Of a stretch of DNA of 64,000 bases, positions 26,748 to 36,427 are shown piece by piece. The stretch lies in the NCBI GenBank assembly GCA_026988155.1, contig JALSLW010000023.1:1-64000 (forward strand). The letters run 5' to 3'. The stretch comes from Methylomonas sp. (GTDB taxonomy: Bacteria; Pseudomonadota; Gammaproteobacteria; Methylococcales; Methylomonadaceae). The translations under genes and the position numbers were made by a program. Every line of letters begins with the position of its first letter. The first letter of the stretch is position 1. Under the pieces are notes generated by a model. That model searched no databases. It was not told the origin of the DNA and saw only the letters and a program-made list of their open reading frames with translations.

Positions 26748-26915
26748 AGTAAGGCAACTCGCAATAAATAACCCACCAATCTTGCTTGTCTTTTTATCCG
26801 TCTTCAGCGTTGCAACTTCGGTCACATAGCTTGCTATGTTCCCTTCGTTGCGCCTTGAAGACGAATAAAAATCCTGCGTAATCTGGGTAGGTTGTTTAAT
26901 GCGCGTTACCTAACT
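26748..26915. repeat. about 165-bp imperfect palindromic (MITE/REP-like) element
   Basis: The stretch can be folded nearly end to end. The left outer arm GTAAGGCAACTCGCAATAAA (from 26749) matches the reverse complement of the right outer arm, GTTAGGTAACGCGCATTAAA (ending 26914), at most positions. The inner arms CGTCTTCAGCG and CGTCTTCAAGG likewise mirror each other, meeting around the CATAGC/GCTATG centre. It fills most of the 303-base gap between the radical SAM and TolC genes and contains no gene. The remainder of the gap (26637-26747) presumably holds the radical SAM promoter. Confidence 0.75.
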
Positions 26916-26939
26916 GGATTATTAAGATGTGATTTTGGT

Positions 26940-28283
26940 TTATTTCCATGCCCCAATAGCACTGTTTAATTCAGCTTCAGCGCGCAAAGCATCAAAACGG
27001 GCCGCTATATTTCTAGCATGTGATTTATCTCTGGCTACCTCTGCTTCAATATAGCGTGTGACAGTAACTACTCCGGCTTTACGCTGTTCGTTTACTAGGC
27101 GTAAAGCTTCTTCAGAAGCGGTAACAGAGCTGGCAGTGACTTTTATTCTGGCCAGGGCTTCAATTATTTTTAAGTGTGCCGATTTAACTGCGCTCTCAAT
27201 CATTAGTTGAGTCTGTTTGGCCGATTTTTTGGCTATAGCCAATTGATGTTCAGCTTTTTTAATTCTTTTGCTGTCCCGAAAACCAGAGAAAATATCCAGT
27301 TCAACCATCACGCCGGCGGTTACATTGTCCCTGCTGGTGCTATAGTCGAGGTCTTTGCTGTCAGAACCATAGGATACATAGGCATCTGCTTTGGGCAAGA
27401 AGGCACCTTTGGTGGCATTTAACTGTTGCTGGGCTATTTCTATCTGCTTATTTGCTGTTTGCATTTCAGGGCGCTGACTTATTGCCTGGTTTAGCAGTTC
27501 TTCAAATGATTGGTTGGCCTGAGGCATAATCCATTGCTTCGAAGCATTAATTTCAAAAGCTTCGTGTGCTGTTAGACCCAGTAGACTTTTTAATCCTGTT
27601 TTTGTCAGTTCAATAGCATTGGATGTCTGTATCTTGGTATCTTGAGCTTCTGCTAGCTGAACCTCCAGAGAAAGCAGATCAGATTTTAAAGTAGAGCCTG
27701 CTTCATATCTGTTTCTGCTTTGCTTCAGTTCATTTTTAACTGCTTCGATTGAACGGTCAGCTACTTTGTCGACTTCTATAGAGGCCAGGTAGGCATAAAA
27801 AGTGGAGCTTACGGTTTGTATTAGCTGGTTGCGAGTTGCTGATTTATTCAAAGTAGCCGCTTCGATGCCCAGCTGGGCAGCTTTACTATTAAAATAATCT
27901 TGTCCGCCTCTAAACAGCGAATAGCGTGCAGTTACTTCAGGACGATAGTTGTCTACACCACCTGGGTTGTTAAAGTCTGTTGTAGGTGAGAAGTCAAGTC
28001 GGCGCTGGGCGATAATCATGCCAAATGCATGGGACGGGTTGGTGGAATGGGTATAGGATAAGCTAGTTTTAATGCTGGGGTAAAAGTTGGCAAGGGCTAT
28101 GCCTAATTGAGCTTCCGCCTGAGCAATTCTATCTTGCATAATTTGCAAGTTGGGGTTATTTACAAGTGCGTGGTCAATGGCCTGCTGTAAAGTATAGCTG
28201 CTGTTTTCCGTAGCGGATAGAGTAGCCGAATTAAACAGTAGCGCAATAGCAATAAGACATGGTTTTTTATATAAATTAAACAT
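26940..28283 (-). CDS. TolC-family outer-membrane efflux protein
   Basis: A 447-residue protein with a signal peptide (about 1-24, cut near LSA-TEN). It has the repeated TolC architecture: two halves of alternating alpha-barrel helices (e.g. LQIMQDRIAQAEAQLGIALANFYPSI at about 48 and AQQQLNATKGAFLPKADAYVSYG in the second half) with short beta segments. It is the third gene of an RND operon on the minus strand, after the adaptor (102-base gap) and pump. Together they form a tripartite drug or metabolite exporter spanning the envelope. Confidence 0.92.
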   Translation of the reverse strand: MFNLYKKPCLIAIALLFNSATLSATENSSYTLQQAIDHALVNNPNLQIMQDRIAQAEAQLGIALANFYPSIKTSLSYTHSTNPSHAFGMIIAQRRLDFSPTTDFNNPGGVDNYRPEVTARYSLFRGGQDYFNSKAAQLGIEAATLNKSATRNQLIQTVSSTFYAYLASIEVDKVADRSIEAVKNELKQSRNRYEAGSTLKSDLLSLEVQLAEAQDTKIQTSNAIELTKTGLKSLLGLTAHEAFEINASKQWIMPQANQSFEELLNQAISQRPEMQTANKQIEIAQQQLNATKGAFLPKADAYVSYGSDSKDLDYSTSRDNVTAGVMVELDIFSGFRDSKRIKKAEHQLAIAKKSAKQTQLMIESAVKSAHLKIIEALARIKVTASSVTASEEALRLVNEQRKAGVVTVTRYIEAEVARDKSHARNIAARFDALRAEAELNSAIGAWK

Positions 28284-28385
28284 AGTTTTAATTAGTATCC
28301 TTATTTACCTAGTTATGTGGGAGGATTCCATTTGACTGCCCTGTACACCTAGGGTGATAGAAAGGATCGCCATAAGAGGGAACCT

Positions 28386-29444
28386 CTACAGCTGACTTGG
28401 CAAGATAAGCTGTTCGCCTTCTGCCAAACCGGAGATTACCATTATATTACCCCCTGACTTTTGACCTGTCCGAATAAAGCGCCGGACAGGCATTTTATTT
28501 TCTAAAACCCAGACAATATCTAACTGTCCCATTTGCTTGATATAAGATGAAGGGATCAGCAGCTGTTTTTGTTTGTCAGAAGGTATGAGAATTCTGGCAA
28601 ACAGGCCAGGTAGCAGTTTACCACTGTTTTCAATTTTTGCTTTGATCAGAAAGCTGCGGGCACCTGAGTCTGCAGCGGGTACAATTTCTTCAATGCTTGC
28701 CATTAGGGTTTTATTTAGTGCAGGAATATGAGTTTCCAATTGCTGTCCAATGCTGAGCGTTAACGCTAACGATTCACGTACATTGGCATCAATACGCAGT
28801 GATTTAGGATCATACAGCGTTAGCAGTTTCATGCCAGGAGAGGCCAAGTCGCCGGGTTCGGCAAACCGGTCAATTACTCTGGAATCAAATTGAGCTCTAA
28901 TTTTGCTATAGCTTAATGTGATTTGCGATGATTCAAGCTGTTGTTTGGCACTGGCTAACTGGGCTTTTAAGCTATTGTAGTTTGCACTTGCCTGTTCAAG
29001 CTGAGCTTTTGTTACACTTTCCTTGCTATATAAGTTTTTGGTTCTCGCGTAATGGGATTTCGCCTGTTTTAGTCGTGCGCGAATTGAATTTATGTTTTCT
29101 TTCAATTGTGCAGCATTGGAGCGTATATTCCTGTTATCCAGCTCTATTAATAAGTCACCTTTTTTGACTGTGTCCCCTGCTTTTACTTTAATAGATTTGA
29201 TAGGCGCTAAAATCCTGGCTGCAACATTTGTGGTTTGTTTGGAATGGACGGTTGCAGGGACATCTTCATTTAACTGGATCAGTTTGCTTTTCAGCGTTAA
29301 GGTTTCGCCCTGGTAGGTTTTATTTTGACTGATTTTTCCTGGTTTAATTTTAGAATCGAATGTACCGGCCATCCACATAACTGCAAGTAAAAGGCCTGCA
29401 ATTGTTAATAATGGCACAGCAAAAGGTTTTATTTTATTGTACAT
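28386..29444 (-). CDS. RND efflux periplasmic adaptor (membrane fusion protein)
   Basis: A 352-residue HlyD/AcrA-like adaptor. The N-terminal anchor helix spans about 13-28. The lipoyl half-motif ARILAPIKSIKVKAGDTVKKGDLLIELD lies near 74, then an alpha-hairpin (about 105-165). The second lipoyl half is IRAQFDSRVIDRFAEPGDLASPG, with the beta-barrel and membrane-proximal domain after it. It starts 2 bases after the pump gene stop, so the two are tightly coupled. It links the inner-membrane pump to the TolC-like channel. Confidence 0.93.
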   Translation of the reverse strand: MYNKIKPFAVPLLTIAGLLLAVMWMAGTFDSKIKPGKISQNKTYQGETLTLKSKLIQLNEDVPATVHSKQTTNVAARILAPIKSIKVKAGDTVKKGDLLIELDNRNIRSNAAQLKENINSIRARLKQAKSHYARTKNLYSKESVTKAQLEQASANYNSLKAQLASAKQQLESSQITLSYSKIRAQFDSRVIDRFAEPGDLASPGMKLLTLYDPKSLRIDANVRESLALTLSIGQQLETHIPALNKTLMASIEEIVPAADSGARSFLIKAKIENSGKLLPGLFARILIPSDKQKQLLIPSSYIKQMGQLDIVWVLENKMPVRRFIRTGQKSGGNIMVISGLAEGEQLILPSQL

Positions 29445-29446
29445 AT

Positions 29447-32400
29447 TTATGTCCTAACAGTGTCTTCTTCAGGTGAATAGATCAGGTAATAAACCACAGG
29501 GATAACCAGCAAGGTAAATAAAGTAGAGGCTATAATGCCGAAAATAATGGCTATTGCCAAGCCACTGAAAACAGGGTCTAAAGTAATAATTAAGTTACCC
29601 AGCAAGGTAGTTCCGGCAGTTAATAAAACAGGGCGCATTCGGATGGCACCCGCCTGTCGCAATGCCTCATTTAATGGCATGCCATTTTTTCTGGCCTGCT
29701 CAATAAATTCAATCAGAATAAGTGCATTGCGGATAACAATGCCTGCCAGAGCAATCATGCCGATCATAGCGGTCGCAGTAAATAGAACGGGGTCCGGACT
29801 GTTGCCTATAAAACGTTCTCCAAACTGATTTAATAGCCAAAAGCCGGGCATAATGCCAATAACAGTCATTGGGATGGATGACATAATAATTAGTGACAAG
29901 GTAGCGGAACCGGTTTGCATTCGCATTACAAAATAAATGCCTACCAGAGCAAAAGCAAAGGCCAGTCCCATATCCCGAAAGACTCGGATAGTAGTATCCC
30001 ATTCACCTTCGCCATCCCATTTAACAGTAATATCATCGGGCACTGACCAGGGGATACCGCCGCCGGAATTAAAAAAACTTCGACTTTGCCATTCTGTTGA
30101 TGTGGCCTCGGTTTTTCCCATATCCGCTTTTATATCCATTATCACTTCAACAGGCGTTCGGCCTTCCAGTTCGGCTGTGACATAGACAACTGGCTTTAAA
30201 TCTTTGTGATAGATGGCTTTATTGGCAATAGATTCTGTAAAGTGGCCTAATTCGCCAAGAGCAATTAATGATTGGTCTGGGTTATGTGTTTGTCCTTTTA
30301 TTGGCAGCACTTCAAGGTCGTTTTGACTGGTACGGCTATGTTTGGGCAATCGCAGTGAAATAGGCAAAGGGTTGGCTTCTCTTTCTAAATTTAAGTAGCC
30401 GGCAATATAGCCGTGATTGGCCAAACTTAGATTTAAAGCAATATCCTGAGTGGTAATGCCAGAAAGCATGGCTTTTTCTTTATCTGTGTGAAAGCGCCAA
30501 AGCGTCTGGTCAGCTTCAACTGTAGAGTCAACTTCTACTACAAAGGGTTCCTGTTTTAGTCTGTTCATAATAAGGGATGCAGTCTCTCGCTGCTGCTGAT
30601 ATTCAGTGAGCGGATCACCATAAATTTCAGCAACCACCGTGCTTAATACCGGTGGGCCTGGCGGAACTTCGACTACTTTGACTGAGGCTCCATCAGCATT
30701 GAGAGGTATCAGCATTTTACGCAATCGCAGCAGCACCGCATGAGAATTATGTTCCCGCTGTTCTCTTGGCGCTAAAGTCAACCGCAGATCGGCTAAGTGC
30801 GCTGCCTGGCGATAATAGTATTGTCTGACCAGGCCGTTAAAATCGATAGGTGAGGGTTGGCCTACATAGCTGGCAATGGCGTTGATTTCCGGCAGTGTCT
30901 TGGCAATTAGGGCTGCTTTTTCAGAAATGGCAGCAGTCTGTTCTAAAGTACTGCCTTCGGGCAGGTCGATCAAAATTTGCATTTCATCTTTGTTGTCAAA
31001 AGGCAGAAGCTTAAGTGGCACCATTCTAAACATGGGCAAACTGGCTGTGATGGCAAACAGAGAAATAAAGATGATAATCAGTATCCAGGCCTTTTTGCGG
31101 GAGGTTATAAAAGGACCTATAAGGCTGCCATATAGTTTTAACAAACCTTCGGAAGTATCTTCTTCTGTGGCAGGTTTTAATGCTTTACTGGACAGCCATG
31201 GCGTTACCATAAAGGCAACCAGAGTAGAAATGGTGACTGCAACGGGGACGTTGAATGCCATGGGGGCCATATAGGGGCCCATCATGCCCGTAATAAAGGC
31301 TAACGGAATAAAGGCAAGAATAATCGTTACGGTAGACATTAAAAGGGCAGATCTGATTTCAGCAATTGCCTTAATAATACGTTCTTGAGCATCTCCTGTA
31401 CCCTTGCGCATAAATCTTTCTATATTGTCGATGCCGGTTATAGGATCGTCAACAAGTAAGCCTAATGACAGAATTAAAGCAAATAGGGTGACTCGGTTTA
31501 TAGTGTAGCCCATTGCCATATCCAGCATCAGAGTTAGACCGTAACAGATTGGAATGGCTAAACCTACAACCAGTGCTGGTCGCCAGCCAAGAAATACCGC
31601 GATAAAAACTACAACGGTAAATATTGCAAATGCTAAGCTGGAGGTTAAATTAGTGACTTTTTCATTGGCTGTTTTTCCATAGTCGCGCAATACTTCGATA
31701 TGGACTTCCGGAGGTAGCAAATCTTGCTGTAATTTTTCCATATGCTTATGGATGTTTTCTGCAAGCCAGACCGCATTAGATCCTCTTTTTTTGGCAATAG
31801 ACAGCGTCACCATGGGATATTGATTATTATATCGCTCAGAATGCTTATGGCCGGGTGCAAATTCAATCCAGCTGTAATTATCGATTTCTGCAGGCCCATC
31901 TGTGATGTTAGCAACATCTTGTAAATAAACGGGAAGGCCGTCGACAACATTAATGACCAGTGATTTTAATTGGTCAACAGACCTGATAAAGTCACCTGCT
32001 TCAACAATAATTGATTGGTTATTTGCCGAGATTATGCCGGCACTCTGCAATTGATTCGATGAGGCTATGGCCTGAATTATTTCGCTTGCCGTGGTTTTTC
32101 TGGCTGCCATGCTTTGCGGGTTAAACAGAACGTTAATGGTTCTACTTCTGCCTCCCACTACGTTTACACGATTGCTGTCAGCAATTTGCTGCAGAGAGGT
32201 AGTGATTTCATCTGCGAAACGTCTCAATTCAAAATCACTGTACAGGTCAGGACTGTCACTCCATAAACCTAATATGACTGTGGGCACATCATCAACTTCC
32301 AAAGGTTTGATCACCCAGCTGCTGACAGCAGCTGGAATATTATCCTGATTGGAAAGCAGTTTGTTGTAGGCATTTAATAAAGAGTCTTCTCTATCTTCAC

Positions 32401-32737
32401 CGACAAAGTATCGTAACGTAACAACTGCTCTGCCCGAACTGGAGCGGGAATAAATATGCTCGACTCCGGTGATTTGAGATAGCATCTTCTCAAGAGGCAA
32501 GGTGACCTGCTTTTCAATCTGTTTGGCGGATAAGCCAGGTGCAGAGATAAGAATATCAGCCATTGGCACTACAATTTGAGGTTCTTCTTCTCTAGGGGTG
32601 TAAATCAGTGCAATGGTACCAAGCGTAAATGAAAGAATGAAAAACAGAAGAGGCAAGCCACCTTTTAAGGAGTAGGCAACTAGTTTGTCTAAGCCTGTAT
32701 GCTCGGAAACGGAAGATGGGTTTGCGTTATGAGTCAT
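29447..32737 (-). CDS. RND-family multidrug efflux permease
   Basis: A 1096-residue inner-membrane transporter with the duplicated RND layout: helix 1 near 30-52, a large periplasmic loop, helices 2-6, helix 7, a second large loop and helices 8-12. The proton-relay Asp pair lies in LILSLGLLVDDPITGIDNIERF of helix 4. The first periplasmic start (PQIVVPMADILISAPGLSAKQIEKQVTLPLEKMLSQI) is typical of AcrB-like pumps. It is the first gene of the three-gene efflux operon. No regulator is adjacent, and the substrate cannot be told from the sequence. Confidence 0.95.
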   Translation of the reverse strand: MTHNANPSSVSEHTGLDKLVAYSLKGGLPLLFFILSFTLGTIALIYTPREEEPQIVVPMADILISAPGLSAKQIEKQVTLPLEKMLSQITGVEHIYSRSSSGRAVVTLRYFVGEDREDSLLNAYNKLLSNQDNIPAAVSSWVIKPLEVDDVPTVILGLWSDSPDLYSDFELRRFADEITTSLQQIADSNRVNVVGGRSRTINVLFNPQSMAARKTTASEIIQAIASSNQLQSAGIISANNQSIIVEAGDFIRSVDQLKSLVINVVDGLPVYLQDVANITDGPAEIDNYSWIEFAPGHKHSERYNNQYPMVTLSIAKKRGSNAVWLAENIHKHMEKLQQDLLPPEVHIEVLRDYGKTANEKVTNLTSSLAFAIFTVVVFIAVFLGWRPALVVGLAIPICYGLTLMLDMAMGYTINRVTLFALILSLGLLVDDPITGIDNIERFMRKGTGDAQERIIKAIAEIRSALLMSTVTIILAFIPLAFITGMMGPYMAPMAFNVPVAVTISTLVAFMVTPWLSSKALKPATEEDTSEGLLKLYGSLIGPFITSRKKAWILIIIFISLFAITASLPMFRMVPLKLLPFDNKDEMQILIDLPEGSTLEQTAAISEKAALIAKTLPEINAIASYVGQPSPIDFNGLVRQYYYRQAAHLADLRLTLAPREQREHNSHAVLLRLRKMLIPLNADGASVKVVEVPPGPPVLSTVVAEIYGDPLTEYQQQRETASLIMNRLKQEPFVVEVDSTVEADQTLWRFHTDKEKAMLSGITTQDIALNLSLANHGYIAGYLNLEREANPLPISLRLPKHSRTSQNDLEVLPIKGQTHNPDQSLIALGELGHFTESIANKAIYHKDLKPVVYVTAELEGRTPVEVIMDIKADMGKTEATSTEWQSRSFFNSGGGIPWSVPDDITVKWDGEGEWDTTIRVFRDMGLAFAFALVGIYFVMRMQTGSATLSLIIMSSIPMTVIGIMPGFWLLNQFGERFIGNSPDPVLFTATAMIGMIALAGIVIRNALILIEFIEQARKNGMPLNEALRQAGAIRMRPVLLTAGTTLLGNLIITLDPVFSGLAIAIIFGIIASTLFTLLVIPVVYYLIYSPEEDTVRT

Positions 32738-33186
32738 TTTTATTGAGTATCGATTTGATCGTTTTGGTAGTCTCAGCTGTAATAATAGTTTAAAGCAGCA
32801 TGTTATAGAAGGTTAATGAATATAATTATATTCTAATAAACTTGTTTTTAGAAGGTCTTTGATGCACTTAGGCGACTGGAAGCAAAAAGCCCAGCCACTT
32901 AATTGGTCTTTTTATCCAAGTTGCTTAGATAGCACAGCCTGCTTGTGGCCTAAACTGTGACGCCGGGAAGAAACAAATTACTTCGGAGCATGAGGGGGGC
33001 ATAAATAATATTGTATTTCTTAATGCCAATTAAATAATGGCTAACGGTAATATTCTGTCTCATAAAAAATTGAAAAACGTCGCCATTATTTTTTGCCACA
33101 GGGTATTTCCCTAAAGTTTCTTTTTTAAAATTGGCAAATATTTGCATTAGGTTAAATCAGCTTTTGTTCCCAGCAGTAAAAAGTAA
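32738..33186. other. intergenic stretch upstream of the efflux operon
   Basis: These 449 bases separate the minus-strand RND operon from the GTPase gene. I see no convincing gene. A 65-codon minus-strand frame at 32950-33147 has no ribosome-binding site and is not supported. The first about 100 bases presumably contain the RND promoter, but no clear -35/-10 pair stands out. Confidence 0.4.
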
Positions 33187-33963
33187 TCAATGGAATTTAG
33201 GAGTAAATGATGCCTGGGTGATGTGATCAATTATATTGAGAACATCAGCGCTTTTTCTTGCATCAATAGGAACCACCGGCCAGTTGATTCCCTGTTTATT
33301 CATAAATTCTGAATAGATTGATATATCGTGCGTGCTATTTACATCTAAATGCGTAATTCCCACTACAGCAGGTTTTTTTGATAAAAATTCTTTATTATTT
33401 TTCAGGTAATGATCAAGGTCTTTTAATGGATCGTCCTGGTTATTGGTTATTAAAATAATTAGTCCGCAGGCTCCTTTTGTCAGAACAGCACTCATGAAAC
33501 TGAACCTTTTCTGACCAGGAGTACCGTACACATGAACTTTACTGCTAGATTGAGTGTAGGATCCGTAATCCATCGAAGTTGTTGTGGTATCTTTTATATT
33601 TTTTACGCCGTCAGTTGGCGCTGTTTCTGTTGTTATTGGCGGCTTTTCGCTAACAGCATGAATTGCTGTTGTTTTTCCTGCACCGACACTTCCAGTAATG
33701 ACGACCTTTATTTGAGAAGGTAAGTTTACGGCATGTCTGTGGATGGGGTCAGTAGAAGCGCGGGTTGACTGCTTATTTTTATTTTTTTTGTGTTCCCCTG
33801 TTTTTTTTGTAGCTTTGTGGGAATGATCCATTTTTACTCGATCTTGACTTTTAGTGCCGGACTCTTGAGGGGGGGTATGCTTAACAGTTTTTTTTATGGC
33901 AGGAACCTTGTCTGTCCGCTGTTTTTTTCGAAAAAAAGATCTTATTTTTTTAAAAAAATTCAT
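33187..33963 (-). CDS. MglA-like small GTPase with long basic N-terminal extension (COG2229 type)
   Basis: Start ATG 33963, preceded by a GGAAA site; the TTG nine bases upstream is less likely. Residues 1-82 are strongly basic and low in complexity (many Lys, Thr, Ser), unlike any folded domain. The G domain follows: P-loop GSVGAGKTT near 91-99, switch I region TTTTSMDYG near 128-136, G3 motif YGTPGQKRF near 147. The G4 position reads THLD instead of NKxD. It is a paralogue of the 36428 GTPase, on the opposite strand and flanking the same module. The basic arm could bind membrane or nucleic acid. A motility or polarity role is inferred. Confidence 0.8.
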   Translation of the reverse strand: MNFFKKIRSFFRKKQRTDKVPAIKKTVKHTPPQESGTKSQDRVKMDHSHKATKKTGEHKKNKNKQSTRASTDPIHRHAVNLPSQIKVVITGSVGAGKTTAIHAVSEKPPITTETAPTDGVKNIKDTTTTSMDYGSYTQSSSKVHVYGTPGQKRFSFMSAVLTKGACGLIILITNNQDDPLKDLDHYLKNNKEFLSKKPAVVGITHLDVNSTHDISIYSEFMNKQGINWPVVPIDARKSADVLNIIDHITQASFTPKFH

Positions 33964-33972
33964 ATTTTCCAA

Positions 33973-34496
33973 CTAGGTGTGGTTTATGTGGAATCTAAAG
34001 CAATTTAATATTAGGCGAGAGTTACTTAATTTTAGCTGAATTCTGTTCTTTTTAAACTCCATTATCCTAAATAAATCAATTGAAAGCTATTCTGCCGAGT
34101 TTTTTGTCTAGATTTTTCACAAAACCGTAAAGCAGAATAGTATCCTCCGACTTGCGAGAGCTGAAAAACCCTATATATTGTGTTAAATTAATATAACTTG
34201 GGTATTTGTCGCCAAAACTTTTGGCTGTAATTTTACGCCGTTCTTCACTATACGTTATCCAGAGCATAATAATATCTACTGCAAAGTATAACGGTTATTA
34301 TCTATCTGGTGTGAAGGTGTTGCTCTAAATGGTACAACATGGGTAAACTATATGGGCATACCAAGCGAATTCCGGTGTTTAAAAAATTGGCCAGCTTCTG
34401 TAGGTGCTATTTTTACTATAAAACTGGACAAAACACAACTTCCTACTATTCTTAGGATTAATTATTTTCGATAAAATTAGGATTCATAGCTACTCG
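33973..34496. other. intergenic region with a truncated MITE copy
   Basis: 524 bases lie between the divergent GTPase gene and the 34497 operon. The part at 34066-34150 is one arm of the palindromic element found at 52.1-52.6 kb: its terminal sequence CCTAAATAAATCAATTGA, then the CTATTCTGC...GTCTAGATTTTTCACAAAACCGT arm. A frame here (34076-34267, minus) is repeat-derived and not a gene. From 34270 to 34496 nothing recognisable is seen beyond probable promoter space for the flanking genes. Confidence 0.6.
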
Positions 34497-35198
34497 ATGT
34501 TCATTACTGATAATAAACCGCGTCCTGAATTTGTCGATTCTGAAAATAGCTTTATCGTTAAAGAGCTTCTGTGGATTAGCGAAACACAATCGGATGAATG
34601 CTTATATCAGCAAATAGTCTTTAAAGTACTTAGAAAGCCTAAGATGCTGACCTTTCACTTGCAGAGAATTTATTTAACCTATGGTTTAGGCATGCAGGAT
34701 CAGCTTTATGCCGCACTGGTAGATTTGCTGTTTGTACTTGAGGGAAAGGGAAAATTATTAAGCAGCAGGATGGTTGCATCTACTCAGTCTCTTTTAACGG
34801 AAGAACACGTTAGTGTTTTAAGGCGCTACTTAGAAACGCAAAATGGTCGCTTGCTTGTCGGCAATAAATTTTCAGTCTGCGTGACGGGAGAGATAGGTAT
34901 TAGAGAGCTGGTGTTTAAAAGGCATCATGCAAAAGCCGATCATGATCCCTTGAAATTGGCGCAGGACTATATTCATTATAGCCAGCTAGGTGAAGCGCTC
35001 GAGACTTTAGAGGCCGCTTGTTTAAGATCCCCTGACAGAGAAGATTTGCAAAAAGAACTTTTAGGCCTGCTAAAGTTAACAAAAAATATTCAGGCATATA
35101 GAAGAATACGTAATGTTTTTTTGGAAAATAAATTAAAACTATCTGAGGGGTGGCAGGAATTGGCTGATTATTTTGCTGAGATAGGCAATGAAAAATAA
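34497..35198 (+). CDS. helical/TPR-like protein of the GTPase-roadblock operon
   Basis: A 233-residue protein without signal peptide or membrane helix. The C-terminal third (about 157-230: DPLKLAQDYIHYSQLGEALETLEAACLRSPDREDL...) reads like tetratricopeptide helices similar to the FimV C-terminal type; the N-terminal 150 residues are not recognised. It is the first gene of a five-gene operon and overlaps the next gene by 11 bases. By position it could be an adaptor for the GTPase. The TPR call is from helix spacing only. Confidence 0.65.
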   Translation: MFITDNKPRPEFVDSENSFIVKELLWISETQSDECLYQQIVFKVLRKPKMLTFHLQRIYLTYGLGMQDQLYAALVDLLFVLEGKGKLLSSRMVASTQSLLTEEHVSVLRRYLETQNGRLLVGNKFSVCVTGEIGIRELVFKRHHAKADHDPLKLAQDYIHYSQLGEALETLEAACLRSPDREDLQKELLGLLKLTKNIQAYRRIRNVFLENKLKLSEGWQELADYFAEIGNEK

Positions 35199-36414
35199 CA
35201 GTATAGAACCATTGCGGCTTGCGCTTTATGGTATGGATAAGCGGACCTATAAAACTATGACTCTGTATCTTGCAGGTCCGTGTAAAGGTGTTGCCGTTGT
35301 TGTGAGTGAACTGGACGCTGAGGCTGATCTAATTGATGCTGACTATGTCAAAGCAAGAGAAGTGCTTGATGAGCGGAAATCCAAATCCCCAAATCGGCCC
35401 ATTATTCTTCTTTCATTAGAAGAGCTTTCTATAGCAGGCACAGTGTATGTGAAAAAACCTGTTATAACTGTGGATTTGGTTGCTGCACTTAAACAGGTGC
35501 GTAAAGCAGTTGGTGCGGAACGGTCAAAAAAAGAAAATCCTGTTTCTGCTAGGCCGGTTTTAAAGGCTGAGGTAGAACCTAAACCTATACTTGAAAAACC
35601 CAAGGAAGCAGATCCGTCAGTAGCTGAAAAAAAACAGCCAGGCATTAAGCGCGTAGATAGCGAAGAAAGAAAAAAGACATCCAAGCATCGGACTGCAATG
35701 GACTTAACTGAAGCTGGTTTTTCTGCCTATATAGGATTGATTGACGGGGTAGATTTTTCTGATTCGCGACAGGCGTTGAATGCGTCTTATAACCCCAAAG
35801 AATTTTTTTTAGGCTATGTGCAGTCCGCACTTAAAACATGTAAGGAAAATGGGCGGGTTTTGCAGCTAAATTCAGGATGGAAACCGCTAATAATCTTTCC
35901 TCATAGTCAGGAGGTTTGGTTGGATGCTGATGATAAGCAGTTAAAAGCATTTGCAGGGCTGGCAATGAAAAGTAGTCCATCTCAAGGGTTATCTCTGAGT
36001 TCTATTAACCGAGAAACAAACGATTTCAGTCAGAAAATGGAAGGATTTTATGATATAGATCATTTTCTATGGAAACTGGCAGTATGGACATCAAAAGGCA
36101 GGTATCCCGAAGTGATAGATATTAACAGGCCCGTGTATCTAGTGCAGTGGCCAAATTTTACGCGATTGCTGGTCACGCCGCATGCAATGCGAATAGCTGC
36201 ATTATTGGTTAAAGGTCCAAGAACAGCAATGAATATCGCTAGCGCTTTAAAGATAAAGCCGCAATATGTCTTTATCTTTATTAGTGCGGCTAATGTACTT
36301 GGTCTGGTTGGTCAGGCAAAACGACAGGTTGATGTGTTGCTGGCACCGCCTGAAGTTAAGGCGTCTAAGTCTAAAGGGTTGCTAAGTAGAATACTTGGCC
36401 GGTTACGTGGTTAG
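35188..36414 (+). CDS. pseudo-receiver multidomain protein of the GTPase-roadblock operon
   Basis: A 408-residue cytoplasmic protein. Residues about 8-112 have a receiver-like alternation: LRLALYGMDKRTY, then RPIILLSLEEL, then the VYVKKPVITVDLVAALKQV lysine-containing end. The acidic pocket and phosphoacceptor Asp are not in place, so it is probably a non-phosphorylated pseudo-receiver. A Lys/Pro/Glu-rich linker (about 112-170) leads to a C-terminal domain (about 175-385) with a winged-helix-like stretch, LLVKGPRTAMNIASALKIKPQYVFIFISAANVLGLV. It is followed 13 bases later by the GTPase gene. Confidence 0.65.
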   Translation: MKNNSIEPLRLALYGMDKRTYKTMTLYLAGPCKGVAVVVSELDAEADLIDADYVKAREVLDERKSKSPNRPIILLSLEELSIAGTVYVKKPVITVDLVAALKQVRKAVGAERSKKENPVSARPVLKAEVEPKPILEKPKEADPSVAEKKQPGIKRVDSEERKKTSKHRTAMDLTEAGFSAYIGLIDGVDFSDSRQALNASYNPKEFFLGYVQSALKTCKENGRVLQLNSGWKPLIIFPHSQEVWLDADDKQLKAFAGLAMKSSPSQGLSLSSINRETNDFSQKMEGFYDIDHFLWKLAVWTSKGRYPEVIDINRPVYLVQWPNFTRLLVTPHAMRIAALLVKGPRTAMNIASALKIKPQYVFIFISAANVLGLVGQAKRQVDVLLAPPEVKASKSKGLLSRILGRLRG

Positions 36415-36427
36415 GGATTAAAAAACA

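Noticed and set aside
32950-33147. 65-codon minus-strand frame
   Set aside because: No ribosome-binding site and no recognisable composition or motif; noncoding is more likely.
34076-34267. 63-codon open frame on the minus strand
   Set aside because: It overlaps a truncated copy of the palindromic repeat and its peptide resembles translations of the other copies (FVKNLDKK-type), so it is repeat-derived.
35188-36414. Functional response regulator
   Set aside because: The N-terminal domain has receiver-like strands and a lysine-containing end but lacks the acidic pocket and phosphoacceptor Asp.
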